Assembly: GCA_910578495.1 (NCBI GenBank)
Contig: CAJTRE010000006.1
Span: 29,985 to 93,984, forward strand
Source: an uncultured Dorea sp.
GTDB lineage: Bacteria; Bacillota; Clostridia; Lachnospirales; Lachnospiraceae
Reading direction: 5' to 3'
Length of the DNA: 64,000 bases
A model generated the notes under the pieces. The model was not told the DNA's origin, searched no databases, and saw nothing but the letters and a program-made list of their open reading frames with translations. How positions within the stretch are numbered: position 1 is the first letter of the stretch; each line of letters starts with the position of its first letter. Positions 44,627 through 53,228 of the stretch are shown one piece after another. The position numbers were made by a program, and so were the translations under genes.

Positions 44627-45174
44627 ACGCTTCTCCCTCCTTCCGTTTTGTCAATCTGGTTTAACTCTGTTTTTAGTCGTTTTAATATGGCTCTTAACTT
44701 GGATTGTACCGTCCTAAGAGGCATCCCGGTTATTTCTGCCGTTTCTCGGAGTGTGAGATCCTGCCCGAAGCGAAGCAGGACAATTTCCTGCTCTTCATCC
44801 TCCAAATTCTGTACCAACTGACATAACCCTGCATCTGCCTCTGCTTTCTGAAATCCTGCTTCCAGATATCCCGGCTCCTGCTCCAGTTCATTCAAAGACA
44901 CTTCTTCTCTATACCTTTTTCGTGTCAGATCAATGCAGGTATTCCGAGCGATTTTATATAAAAACGGACGGAATTCCCCTTTGAACCGATTCACATCCAA
45001 ATAGCGCACTGCTTTCAGAAATGTTTCCTGTGCAGCATCTTCAGCCTGAGCCTGTCCAGAAGTATGCCACTGACAATACTTTAAGATATCGGCATAATAC
45101 ATTTCAATCAATTCTCCAAGAGCTTCCTTATCTCCATATTCAATTTGCCTGATTAATTTTTTCTCGCGCGTCAA
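44623..45174 (-). CDS. ECF-type RNA polymerase sigma factor (element cargo)
   Basis: 183 residues. Region 2 (YYADILKYCQWHTSGQAQAEDAAQETFLKAVRYL, cited by its AEDAAQETFLKA core) and region 4 (LTLRETAEITGMPLRTVQSKLRAILKRLK) are both clear. The start codon is TTG with AGGAGG seven bases upstream. It heads the cargo operon of membrane protein, ATPase and permease, so it probably controls that exporter in response to a cell-surface signal, as SigY does. A TATAAT-type promoter lies upstream at 45236. Confidence 0.88.
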   Translation of the reverse strand: MTREKKLIRQIEYGDKEALGELIEMYYADILKYCQWHTSGQAQAEDAAQETFLKAVRYLDVNRFKGEFRPFLYKIARNTCIDLTRKRYREEVSLNELEQEPGYLEAGFQKAEADAGLCQLVQNLEDEEQEIVLLRFGQDLTLRETAEITGMPLRTVQSKLRAILKRLKTELNQIDKTEGGRSV

Positions 45175-45221
45175 AATATAACCTCCTGTGAGAACATCGA
45201 ATTTCCATACGATATTCCCCT

Positions 45222-45264
45222 AAGGGCGTCCCCTTATTATATACAACGAATCATAATATAGAAA
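45222..45264 (-). promoter_or_regulatory. Promoter and start-site palindrome of the cargo operon
   Basis: TATAAT (45236-45241) on the minus strand has a weak TTTCTA (45259-45264) 17 bases upstream. Right at the likely transcription start is the inverted repeat AAGGG/CCCTT (45222-45235). Confidence 0.45.
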
Positions 45265-45292
45265 ATGATTTAAAAAATGAAAATTTTTATTT

Positions 45293-46585
45293 TTAATACA
45301 TTTTAGATACAAAATCCCAAATAATCTCTATATGATGCTCATCCCACACTTTCACCTTCTTTATGAAAGTATCTACCGCTTCTTGATTCAGTTCATCAAT
45401 GTTCCTTTCCTTTTGCAGTGCAGATAAAATAACCTGTTCTAAGAAGAATACATTTACTTGGTGCAAACACTTTTCATTTCTTGTCGCATATCGCTCATTA
45501 CAATAAAAGTAAGGATTTCTCGAATTGCGGTACCGCAATGCCTTGCCACATTCTTTGCATACCACTTTCCCCTGTAAAATATGTGACTGTTTAGCTATGT
45601 ATGGCTTTGTTTTCCCTCTTGTTTGACGAACTGCTTCAAATATGTCCCGTTCAATGATTGGTTCATGATGGTTATAATAAATCTTCCATTCACTTCTCGG
45701 TTTTATATGATTTTTTCCTCCAACAGAGTCCTTCTCATATTTCCCATATACCACATCGCCTGTATAAAAATCATTTCTTAGTATGGCACAGATTGTAGGA
45801 TGCTGCCACGAAAATTCCTTACCGGCCGGCTTACGGTGTGCAGCGCCTCTCGCTATCAGATATTCTACAGGTGTTTTTACTCTTTCCTGATTAAACTTCT
45901 TTGCTATCTCCACAGAAGTATACCCCGCTAAAGTCAGTCGAAAAATTTCCCGTACCACTTCTGCCTCCTCTTCCACTATCTCTACTTGATTTCTATCATC
46001 TGCTTTCTTACGGTATCCAAACGGACAATTCCCACTACAATAAATTCCTCTTTCTTTTTTAGAAGTCAAAGACGATTTTACTTTGACAGACAAATCTTTA
46101 GAGTATAAATCATTGACCAATGTTTTAAATGCCAGATTCATACCCATCGTCTTTTGGTGGGAATCCTTACTATCGTAATGGTCGTTTACAGAAATAAAGC
46201 GAACTTCCATAAATGGAAATATTTGTTCCACATAGGAACCTATTTCTACATAATCTCGGGAAAACCGGGAAAAATCCTTTACAATAATACAGTTTATCTT
46301 CTTCTGCCTGACGTAAGCCAGCATTTCATTCATCCCAGGTCTATCCATACCGGTTCCACTGTAACCATCATCCACAAACTCTATGATTTCATACCCATTC
46401 GGGCACACCGTAACACCTGCCCCCGGCGGGCGGACTTCGTCCGACAACGTATAATTTTCAAAATTCCGCTCTATATATCCTTTTAACAGTAAACGCTGAT
46501 AAGAAATACTATTGCTTTCCTGCGCAGCCAACTCATCTTCTTTTGACAGCCGCAGATAGATTGCAATCTTCATTTTATTTTTCAT
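45293..46585 (-). CDS. Large serine recombinase 3 of the element
   Basis: 430 residues, shorter than the other two. The resolvase domain has the nucleophile in YLRLSKED (Ser14) and VKDFSRFSRDYVEIG. The recombinase domain follows (GYSGTGMDRPGM, EIFRLTLAGYTSVEIAKKFN), then a zinc ribbon (GKVVCKECGKALRYR ... YFYCNERYATRNEKC). The long coiled-coil of other members is reduced. The start at 46585 has AGGAGG eight bases upstream and overlaps the end of recombinase 2. It should act with the other two in excision or insertion. Confidence 0.92.
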   Translation of the reverse strand: MKNKMKIAIYLRLSKEDELAAQESNSISYQRLLLKGYIERNFENYTLSDEVRPPGAGVTVCPNGYEIIEFVDDGYSGTGMDRPGMNEMLAYVRQKKINCIIVKDFSRFSRDYVEIGSYVEQIFPFMEVRFISVNDHYDSKDSHQKTMGMNLAFKTLVNDLYSKDLSVKVKSSLTSKKERGIYCSGNCPFGYRKKADDRNQVEIVEEEAEVVREIFRLTLAGYTSVEIAKKFNQERVKTPVEYLIARGAAHRKPAGKEFSWQHPTICAILRNDFYTGDVVYGKYEKDSVGGKNHIKPRSEWKIYYNHHEPIIERDIFEAVRQTRGKTKPYIAKQSHILQGKVVCKECGKALRYRNSRNPYFYCNERYATRNEKCLHQVNVFFLEQVILSALQKERNIDELNQEAVDTFIKKVKVWDEHHIEIIWDFVSKMY

Positions 46586-48227
46586 CACACGTTCCTCCTA
46601 AGACCTTTCCAACTTCATCTTTCCACTTCCAGATAATCTTTACCCGTTTGTTGTCGTACACATCAATTCTTTCGATCAGATTTTGTACCAGCTCTGCCGT
46701 TAGTTTCGCATGTTCCCGACACTTTACAATCATACGGATAAATTGATTTTGTTTTTCCATCTCTCTGTCAATGGCAGAATATTCTATATGTAAATCCTTC
46801 AGTGTCTGCTGCTCCTGTTCCCTTTTCTCCTCCAATTTCTTCTTTTCTTCCAAAAACTGCGCCTGTGTCATCTTCCCATTTCGATATTCCAGATAACAGG
46901 AACTAATCTTTACATCTGTCCTATACACAGATTTTTGCAAGTTACTCTGTGTCTTTCGTATCCGCATTTTCCTCTTTTCAGCCTCCTCCTGATTGAACGT
47001 TGTAAGTTTTTTCACTTGGATGCTGCTGAGCGCAAATTCCTTCTTCAAAGTTTGAAGGATGATTTTCTGAAGTTGCAGAAATGTGATATGTGCACTCTTA
47101 CATTTCTCGTCATCAATCCGCTTGATATTCGAACATCCATAAAATACAAAGGTTTTTACTTTCTTATAAGAAATCTTTCTCTCCGTCACCATACGACTCA
47201 ACTTATGTCCACACTCTCCGCAATACAAAATTCCCCGGAAAATATCTTCTATCGTGTCCTTTCTTAGCGGTCTGCGTTTTTGCTTCTCTATATTTCCCTC
47301 GATTCTTTCCCACACTCGATAAAATAATTCATCCGAAACCAATGGTTCATGAGTATGTTCCACAGTCATGGCTTCCTCTATGTATTTACTGGATTGGGCA
47401 AGATTTCCTATATAGACAAGATTGAGCAGAATGCCCCTGATAGACAATCTATCCCACTGTACCAACTTCTGTCCTTCCTGCTGATAAGCTGTTTTATATT
47501 TTTTATAATCGCTGGGTCGATGAATCTTTTGCTCATACAACCACTTTGTAAGAGATACAAATGTCTCCCCCAAAGCATAACGCTCAAATATCTGTTTGAC
47601 AATTTCACTGGTCACAGGTTCCGGCGCCAACGTCCGTTTTCCGTTTATTTTCTCCACGATATAACCATAAGGCGGAACACCTCCTGTATATTCTCCACGT
47701 TCCATTTTCATCTGTTTACTGACTTTTACTTTCTCTGCAATATCTTTTGCATATAATTCATTGGCGATATTTTTCAAGTGTATAGAAAGTGCTTGATTAC
47801 AGTCCACCTGCTTCGCACTGTCATACTGATCTGTAATGGCAATAAAGCGTACGCCCCAAAATGGGAAAATCTTCTCTACAAAATTTCCCGTTTCAATATA
47901 ATTTCTTCCGAATCGTGAAAAGTCCTTTACAATCACACAGTTTACATGTCCATCCCTTACATCCTGCATAAGCCGTTCAAAATCATTTCGTTCAAAATTC
48001 GTTCCTGTGGCTCCCAAATCTGAATAACAATCATACAACGTAATCTCTGCATGGGATTTCAAATACTCTTTTGCCATTTCCATCTGATTTTCAATGGATA
48101 CTTCTTTGCCGTCATGATTATCTACAGATAATCTTGCGTAAATACCTGCCATGTATGTTTGCATTGGTACATTTTCTTGAAGTAATTGGCTCTCCAAGCG
48201 AACCTTACGTTTGGATGTTCTTGCCAT
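46575..48227 (-). CDS. Large serine recombinase 2 of the element
   Basis: 550 residues. Nucleophile Ser34 in YARLSVDN, then SIENQMEMAKEYLK and VKDFSRFGRNYIETG. The recombinase domain and a zinc ribbon (GILYCGECGHKLSRM ... CSNIKRIDDEKC) are followed by a coiled coil of about 100 residues rich in Glu and Lys (EEKKKLEEKREQEQQTLKDL). TnpX/CcrA-like. The ATG directly follows the stop of recombinase 1, with GAGGAGG inside that gene's end, so the two are coupled. Confidence 0.93.
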   Translation of the reverse strand: MARTSKRKVRLESQLLQENVPMQTYMAGIYARLSVDNHDGKEVSIENQMEMAKEYLKSHAEITLYDCYSDLGATGTNFERNDFERLMQDVRDGHVNCVIVKDFSRFGRNYIETGNFVEKIFPFWGVRFIAITDQYDSAKQVDCNQALSIHLKNIANELYAKDIAEKVKVSKQMKMERGEYTGGVPPYGYIVEKINGKRTLAPEPVTSEIVKQIFERYALGETFVSLTKWLYEQKIHRPSDYKKYKTAYQQEGQKLVQWDRLSIRGILLNLVYIGNLAQSSKYIEEAMTVEHTHEPLVSDELFYRVWERIEGNIEKQKRRPLRKDTIEDIFRGILYCGECGHKLSRMVTERKISYKKVKTFVFYGCSNIKRIDDEKCKSAHITFLQLQKIILQTLKKEFALSSIQVKKLTTFNQEEAEKRKMRIRKTQSNLQKSVYRTDVKISSCYLEYRNGKMTQAQFLEEKKKLEEKREQEQQTLKDLHIEYSAIDREMEKQNQFIRMIVKCREHAKLTAELVQNLIERIDVYDNKRVKIIWKWKDEVGKVLGGTCDEK

Positions 48228-49877
48228 TTAAATCACCTCCTCTGATTGCGAAGAAAGAACTTCTGACAGCATCAACATCTTCTCAATTTCTTCCTGATAA
48301 CAAAATTGTACCAATACTTTTTTCCCCTCGTATACTTCTATCCTCTCTACAAAAACTAACAGCGTATCCCTGTCTAATGCGGTAATCCGCATAGTCTCTT
48401 TCATCCGTTCCAGTTTCACCCCGGACTGTACCCCATTGTAAAACAGCTTCTTTAACATTTCTTCCTGTTTTGTCAAAGCCTTTTCAGTTTCTGTATACTG
48501 TTGTTCATAAATCTCACCAAAGTTCTTAAAATCCTCCTGTGTGATTACCCCTATTTTCAAGTCTTCATAAAGTCCTGCTCGAAGTTCCAGATATTTCTCC
48601 TGCTCATTCCTCAATCGTGTAATCTCTTTATCAAATCCAACCACATCCCCAAATTCCATTTCCTTTGTTTGGATATACTGCATTTGTCTGTTAACATCAA
48701 TTAATAACGCGGCCTGTGACCGTATGATTTGAAATACCACCTCTTTCAAATCCGCTTCTGCAATACTATGTCTGCTGCAGCCCTCACTTCTATTTCTGGT
48801 CGAGCAGATATAATATACTTTTTCCGTTCCTTTATATCGATTCACCCGCCGAATCATTGGCTCTTTGCAGTCTCCGCAAAATAGAAGTCCGGAAAAAATA
48901 TGTGCTTTTTCTTTTCCCTTTTCCGCTCTGGTATCCACTTTTAAAAGACGCTGCACATTTTGGTAAACCTCTTTGGAAATAATCGCTTCATGTGTCCCTG
49001 CCACTTTAAACCATTCAGCCTCCGGCTTTTCTAAAATCTTACTCACCTTATAGTTTACTTTTTCCGTTTTTCCCTGCACCAATGTTCCGGTATAAATCTC
49101 ATTTGTCAAAATACGCTTCACCGCCACCGCTGACCATTGCGGTACAATTCCAGTACGAAAACCTGTAGAATAATTTTGCCCATGTGACTTTTTATATTGT
49201 AGCGGAGAAAAAATACCATTGTCATTTAGTCTATTTGCAATGGCAAAATTACTCATTCCGTCCAGTTTCCATGCAAAGATATTTCTCACAATCTTCGCCG
49301 CATACTCATCGACCACCAGTTTATTTTTATCTTCACTGTCCTTTTGATAGCCATAAACTGCGAACGCTCCAATAAATTTGCCTTTTTCCCGTTTTAATCT
49401 CTGATGTGATTTTACCTTTTCCGAAATATCCTGACAGTAGGAATCATTCACAAAGTTCTTTACCGGAATGACCAAAGATGTGGTACTCTGATCTGCAGTC
49501 AGACTGTCATAATGATCTGTAATTGCAATAAAACGCACAGAAAAAGCCGGGAAGATTTTTTGAATGAACCGCCCGGCTTCAATATAATCTCGTCCAAATC
49601 TGGATAAATCTTTTACAACAACACAATTTACATTCCCATCTTCAATATCCGCCATCATTCTTTTGAAATTCGGCCGATTAAAGTTTGAACCCGAAAATCC
49701 ATCGTCTATGTAAATATCAAACAACTCCATATCCGGTTGTTCTTTTACAAAGGAACGAGCCAACTCTCGTTGAGATGAAATGCTGTCACTTTCTCTTTTT
49801 GTGCTGCCATCAATATCTTCATCATCCCTCGATAACCGAAGATAGATTGCAGCATAATATAATACTTTTTTCTGCAT
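48228..49877 (-). CDS. Large serine recombinase 1 of the element
   Basis: 549 residues. Nucleophile Ser16 in YLRLSRDD, then SDSISSQRELARSF and VKDLSRFGRDYIEAG. The recombinase domain, zinc ribbon (GLLFCGDCKEPMIRR ... YYICSTRNRSEGC) and C-terminal coiled coil (EITRLRNEQEKYLELRAGLY) are complete. It is the first gene of the three-recombinase operon, with CAGGAGGAAG before the ATG. A solo end of the palindromic repeat (49894-49916) lies immediately upstream. Confidence 0.93.
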   Translation of the reverse strand: MQKKVLYYAAIYLRLSRDDEDIDGSTKRESDSISSQRELARSFVKEQPDMELFDIYIDDGFSGSNFNRPNFKRMMADIEDGNVNCVVVKDLSRFGRDYIEAGRFIQKIFPAFSVRFIAITDHYDSLTADQSTTSLVIPVKNFVNDSYCQDISEKVKSHQRLKREKGKFIGAFAVYGYQKDSEDKNKLVVDEYAAKIVRNIFAWKLDGMSNFAIANRLNDNGIFSPLQYKKSHGQNYSTGFRTGIVPQWSAVAVKRILTNEIYTGTLVQGKTEKVNYKVSKILEKPEAEWFKVAGTHEAIISKEVYQNVQRLLKVDTRAEKGKEKAHIFSGLLFCGDCKEPMIRRVNRYKGTEKVYYICSTRNRSEGCSRHSIAEADLKEVVFQIIRSQAALLIDVNRQMQYIQTKEMEFGDVVGFDKEITRLRNEQEKYLELRAGLYEDLKIGVITQEDFKNFGEIYEQQYTETEKALTKQEEMLKKLFYNGVQSGVKLERMKETMRITALDRDTLLVFVERIEVYEGKKVLVQFCYQEEIEKMLMLSEVLSSQSEEVI

Positions 49878-49893
49878 TCTGCTTCCTCCTGAT

Positions 49894-49916
49894 AGTTGTT
49901 ATGGCTGAATAGTTAC
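49894..49916. repeat. Palindromic repeat, copy D (solo end)
   Basis: A 23-base segment ending GGCTGAATAGTTAC is identical to the right end of copy C (40626-40648), after which identity stops. It lies eight bases after the stop of the DUF6870-like gene (minus strand) and touches the ribosome site of recombinase 1. No partner end is found nearby. Confidence 0.7.
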
Positions 49917-49924
49917 GATTTTTG

Positions 49925-50200
49925 CTATGTGTCAAATGTAACCTCTGCAATTTTTGAAATATACTGTTTCATCCGATCATTCAATGTCTCTTCACAATCC
50001 GAATACCCAATCTTCACAACAAACTCCCCAACCCGAACAAGATACGGGTTATGTACCTGCTCCACATAGCTTTTCACACGTTTTTGTGCGGACTGCTTCG
50101 TATCAATCTCAATATCACTAATATCCACAAGCTCATCTGGATTTACTTTTTTAATATCCACCTGCTGCATTTCCTTCAAAGTTTTACCATCCAAGGTCAT
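49925..50200 (-). CDS. Small transposon-associated protein (DUF6870-like)
   Basis: 91 residues: LKEMQQVDIKKVNPDELVDISDIEIDT, then QNPYL-like VHNPYLVRVGEFVVKIGYSDCEETLNDRMKQYIS. This pattern (a D-I-x-x-V-x-P-x-x-L-V-D-I opening and a VKI-F/Y-x-D/C ending) is typical of small proteins found next to serine recombinases in clostridial transposons. The function is not known. The ATG at 50200 follows AAGGGGG closely; a TTG 18 bases earlier is an alternative. It precedes the recombinase operon and may be co-transcribed with it. Confidence 0.65.
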   Translation of the reverse strand: MTLDGKTLKEMQQVDIKKVNPDELVDISDIEIDTKQSAQKRVKSYVEQVHNPYLVRVGEFVVKIGYSDCEETLNDRMKQYISKIAEVTFDT

Positions 50201-50279
50201 AACCCCCTTCCCGTTCAAATTCTATGCTCCGAGAAACTTGTCACATTCTTTCAATCGTTTTTCAGTTCTCATTTTTCCA

Positions 50280-50319
50280 GAAAATAAAAAGATGGCTTTG
50301 ATTTCATCATCAAAACCAT
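50280..50319 (-). terminator. Terminator at the right edge of the mobile element
   Basis: GATGGCTTTGAT (50290-50301) and ATCAAAACCATC (50308-50319) pair with one mismatch. On the minus strand the stem is followed by TTTTTATTTT. It would stop transcripts arriving from the interrupted host operon and insulate the element's genes. Confidence 0.75.
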
Positions 50320-50405
50320 CATGACATTTCTCTTTTTATCGTAGGACAAAAGTCAGCGGAACCCTCATATTTCCTAGGTTCTTTCCAACTTGACAATATA
50401 ATAAC

Positions 50406-50510
50406 TCATTCCCCGGTATCAAGAACTGCAACGCCTATCCCCTCTCCCGTATATAATTGCTTTCTTGTATCGTCACACCAATAATCAATCGTCTGCTTTA
50501 CTTTGTCCAT
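50406..50510 (-). pseudogene. S8 peptidase, 5' fragment split by mobile element
   Basis: From ATG at 50510, 33 codons encode MDKVKQTIDYWCDDTRKQ and then TGEGIGVAVLDTG, the start of an intracellular subtilase up to the catalytic Asp. One element-derived Glu codon and a TGA follow. AAAGGG lies about nine bases before the ATG. It begins about 75 bases after the FtsX-type permease gene on the same strand, so it was the last gene of that operon before the insertion. The remainder is at 40653-41435. Confidence 0.9.
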
Positions 50511-50585
50511 GGCAAAAATCCCTTTTTCATTAGGATATTCGCCCACATCTATAATGTCACCCTTATATTTCTAAAAAAGAGAGCC

Positions 50586-53228
50586 TTATCTAATCTCACT
50601 GATAATATTTTCTCTTACCGTCCACCATGCCGGAAACATCACCGCCCCAATTGCAATCACCACATTCAACACCATAATTCCCATTAAAACAATATTCGGT
50701 ACATTCGAAGTCAAATGCAAAAACTGTAGTACATGAGCCATGTAATAATCCATCACTCTGCGAAGAATAAGATGATAAATCAGAAAGATAAACACATCCG
50801 CCAACAAACCGTACAAAATACCCATCTGCAAAATCATCTTGAAAAAGCCGATGTCTGTAATTCCCATTGCCCGAATAATTCCATATTCCCTTCTCCTTGC
50901 CAGAATGGTATGAGTCATACTATTTACAATATGGAACAAACTGATAATCAACAGAATCACTGCAATACTGGAAAAGAATACCTGCTGCTGTTTGAGATAA
51001 TTTTTCTGTGTTTTAATGGCAGAAGTATAATCCTGCAATACCGCTTTCGGAACATTACGGATTACCTGTAAGATCTGATTGCTTACCTTCTCCGCTTCTT
51101 GGCTTTCTGTTGGTGACGCATTGATAAAACTATAATCCTCAATTCCAAAATTTTCTTTCATCTGCTCATTTGTCATAATGATACTCTGAGCATTCGTCCA
51201 GTTATCACCATTTAAAAACTCTTTCTCCTGAGCTAACGATCTGCTTACAATCGCCGCAATCTCAAACTCTTTTTCAATATAATTTTCTTCTTCGCTTTGA
51301 AATTTCAATAATTCTTCTGTGTAGCAATCCATCTTCGGAACACGAAGCATTATGGTATCTCCCGGATGCTTTCCATAAAAATTATAATTATTTTGGCCAT
51401 CAATGTTCGCCACAATAACGACCTGATTGCCTTTCCTGAGTTCTTCTGAATGAATCTCACCTTCTAACATAAAATCACCAAGCTGCTCCAGCATCGCATC
51501 ATCATAACCATACACGTCATACTTGATACTGAATGTGCCATCTTCCTGCTGATTACAGATACTACCAAATCTCTGTTTCATATATACACTCATATTCATT
51601 TGATCAAAATAAGACTCCCAGTCTAACTTTTCTATACCAGTCAATTCACCCAGCATATACTTTGTCGCATATACTTTATCCGTTCCCGGCAGCTCTTTAA
51701 TCTTTTCCGCAACTGACTCAGGAATCACATCTTGCAAAGAATCAGACTTCAAAGAAATACGATATTCCGAACCAAGCCCATCATCCGACATCAGCGAAAG
51801 CTCCACATGTACTTTTAAATTCTCTACCATATAAGTCGTACATAAGAAAATACAACCGCCAATGGATAAAGACAACAAAATTCCAAGGACTTTTCTCTTG
51901 TTTGCAAACATGAACTTGTGCACAACAACTCCTGCCATATTTACATTTCGCAGAGCATATATTTTTCTTCTTTTTAAAACGGAAACATCACCGCTCATTA
52001 CATCTTTTAAAGAATGTTTTCTAATGGAACCAATTACGACAAAAGCAACGAGTGCTAATGAAATCAGCAGGAATACAAACCCAAATATCATTGCATCCAC
52101 CGAAACGAAAAACTCTACTGCATTTGCACCTTCTGCTAACGTCTGGTCTGCAATGGATAATCCCTTTTCTGCAGCTCCTACGCCTTTCCCACCAAACACA
52201 CCGCTAAATTTCTCATATATCAGGCTTAAAATGCCATTTCCCAAGAAGCATCCCAACGGATATCCGATAACAAATAACGTCCAAAGTTCTAAAAGCAGCG
52301 TCCCACCAATCTGCTTCTCACTAATTCCTAATGTCTGCAGCATTCCATATTCAGAAGTCCGCTTTGACACAGAAATATTGAATACACTATATACTACAAA
52401 AAGGCTGAACAGACATAATAGTAAGATCATTCCGTTATATGCTAAATTGTAGTCACTCTGCAATTTTAAAACAATATAAGTGAAGTTACCCTCTTCATTA
52501 GTCAGACCAAATTTTATGATTTCATAAATACTTTGTGGTGCTTCACCTCCGAGATGCTGTGTAACTTCATCATTTCCCACAACTGCTTCGGAAGAAATTT
52601 TGTGTTCCCGCAAGAAAGCGTCCAACTGTTTATATAACTTCTCATCTTCATCAAATCCGAGATATAAGAACATCTGACTGCCACGACCTACAAAAGAATC
52701 ACTCACAAAGATTTCCATTTCACTAGAACTTGCCGCCCACTCACTTTTCAGCACTCCGGTTACAATATAATCCTTCCCTCCAATGCGAAGAGAATCTCCA
52801 AGACTTCCTGAAAACCCAAGATTGTTAAGTACATAGCCATCTGCTGCAATTTCATTTTCTTTCTCTGGAAAAGCCCCCTCCAACAAATCCCTATGTGTCA
52901 TCTGACGGTACGTCTTATCTGTATCGACAAAGCAAATCAAGAACTCCTCAGAAACCACATCCCGGATTTCCATTTTTCCGCACTGTTCCAAATGATATCC
53001 CGCACTTTGTTCACCACTTTGTACACTCTCATATAATTTCTTGTCCGTCTCTATATAATAATGCCAGTCTCCATAAATCGTCTTGCTGCTTGCGAGATCA
53101 CTTTTTTGACTGCTGTAAATCAAAGAACTGATTCCAGAAAGCAATGCCGCTGTTAATAAAATACTTACAAAAATCGCCAACGTCTGACTCTTATAATAAC
53201 ACATATATTTCCATGCAAGTTTTAACAT
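50586..53228 (-). CDS. FtsX-like ABC transporter permease
   Basis: 880 residues. An N-terminal helix and outside domain of about 200 residues are followed by two FtsX blocks: three helices near residues 265-400 (NISVSKRTSEYGMLQTLGISEKQI) and a final block near residues 755-870 (SMTHTILARRREYGIIRAMGI), with another helix near 455. The E-Y-G-M/I-L/I-R-A-M/L-G-I motifs mark the coupling regions. It pairs with the ATPase upstream (overlap of seven bases). With its two-component system it resembles peptide-antibiotic sensing and export systems; the true substrate is unknown. Confidence 0.85.
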   Translation of the reverse strand: MLKLAWKYMCYYKSQTLAIFVSILLTAALLSGISSLIYSSQKSDLASSKTIYGDWHYYIETDKKLYESVQSGEQSAGYHLEQCGKMEIRDVVSEEFLICFVDTDKTYRQMTHRDLLEGAFPEKENEIAADGYVLNNLGFSGSLGDSLRIGGKDYIVTGVLKSEWAASSSEMEIFVSDSFVGRGSQMFLYLGFDEDEKLYKQLDAFLREHKISSEAVVGNDEVTQHLGGEAPQSIYEIIKFGLTNEEGNFTYIVLKLQSDYNLAYNGMILLLCLFSLFVVYSVFNISVSKRTSEYGMLQTLGISEKQIGGTLLLELWTLFVIGYPLGCFLGNGILSLIYEKFSGVFGGKGVGAAEKGLSIADQTLAEGANAVEFFVSVDAMIFGFVFLLISLALVAFVVIGSIRKHSLKDVMSGDVSVLKRRKIYALRNVNMAGVVVHKFMFANKRKVLGILLSLSIGGCIFLCTTYMVENLKVHVELSLMSDDGLGSEYRISLKSDSLQDVIPESVAEKIKELPGTDKVYATKYMLGELTGIEKLDWESYFDQMNMSVYMKQRFGSICNQQEDGTFSIKYDVYGYDDAMLEQLGDFMLEGEIHSEELRKGNQVVIVANIDGQNNYNFYGKHPGDTIMLRVPKMDCYTEELLKFQSEEENYIEKEFEIAAIVSRSLAQEKEFLNGDNWTNAQSIIMTNEQMKENFGIEDYSFINASPTESQEAEKVSNQILQVIRNVPKAVLQDYTSAIKTQKNYLKQQQVFFSSIAVILLIISLFHIVNSMTHTILARRREYGIIRAMGITDIGFFKMILQMGILYGLLADVFIFLIYHLILRRVMDYYMAHVLQFLHLTSNVPNIVLMGIMVLNVVIAIGAVMFPAWWTVRENIISEIR

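Larger units (their letters stand above)
41436..50414. mobile_element. Serine-recombinase mobile element inserted in the S8 peptidase gene
   Basis: Both ends are fixed by the broken host gene. The 5' peptidase piece ends GATACCGGGG at 50411-50420 and the 3' piece resumes after GGGG at 41435-41439 (minus strand reading), so the crossover lies in a shared G run. The element spans about 8.98 kb. It carries three large serine recombinases and a small DUF6870-like protein at its right side, and a cargo operon of ECF sigma factor, membrane protein and ABC transporter at its left side. Near both ends the motif TGTCAAGNNGG points inward (41445-41455 and, inverted, 50385-50395). There are no conjugation genes, so it looks like a transposon rather than an ICE. 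Confidence 0.9.

Noticed and set aside
49011..49022. A further CATTCAGCC repeat copy in recombinase 1
   Set aside because: It matches only part of the repeat end and is explained by coding sequence.
45293..49877. Integrative conjugative element
   Set aside because: No relaxase, coupling protein or type IV secretion genes are present between the two element ends.
49894..49916. Repeat copy D as the attachment site of the mobile element
   Set aside because: The element ends are fixed by the split peptidase gene at 41436 and 50414, so copy D lies inside the element.
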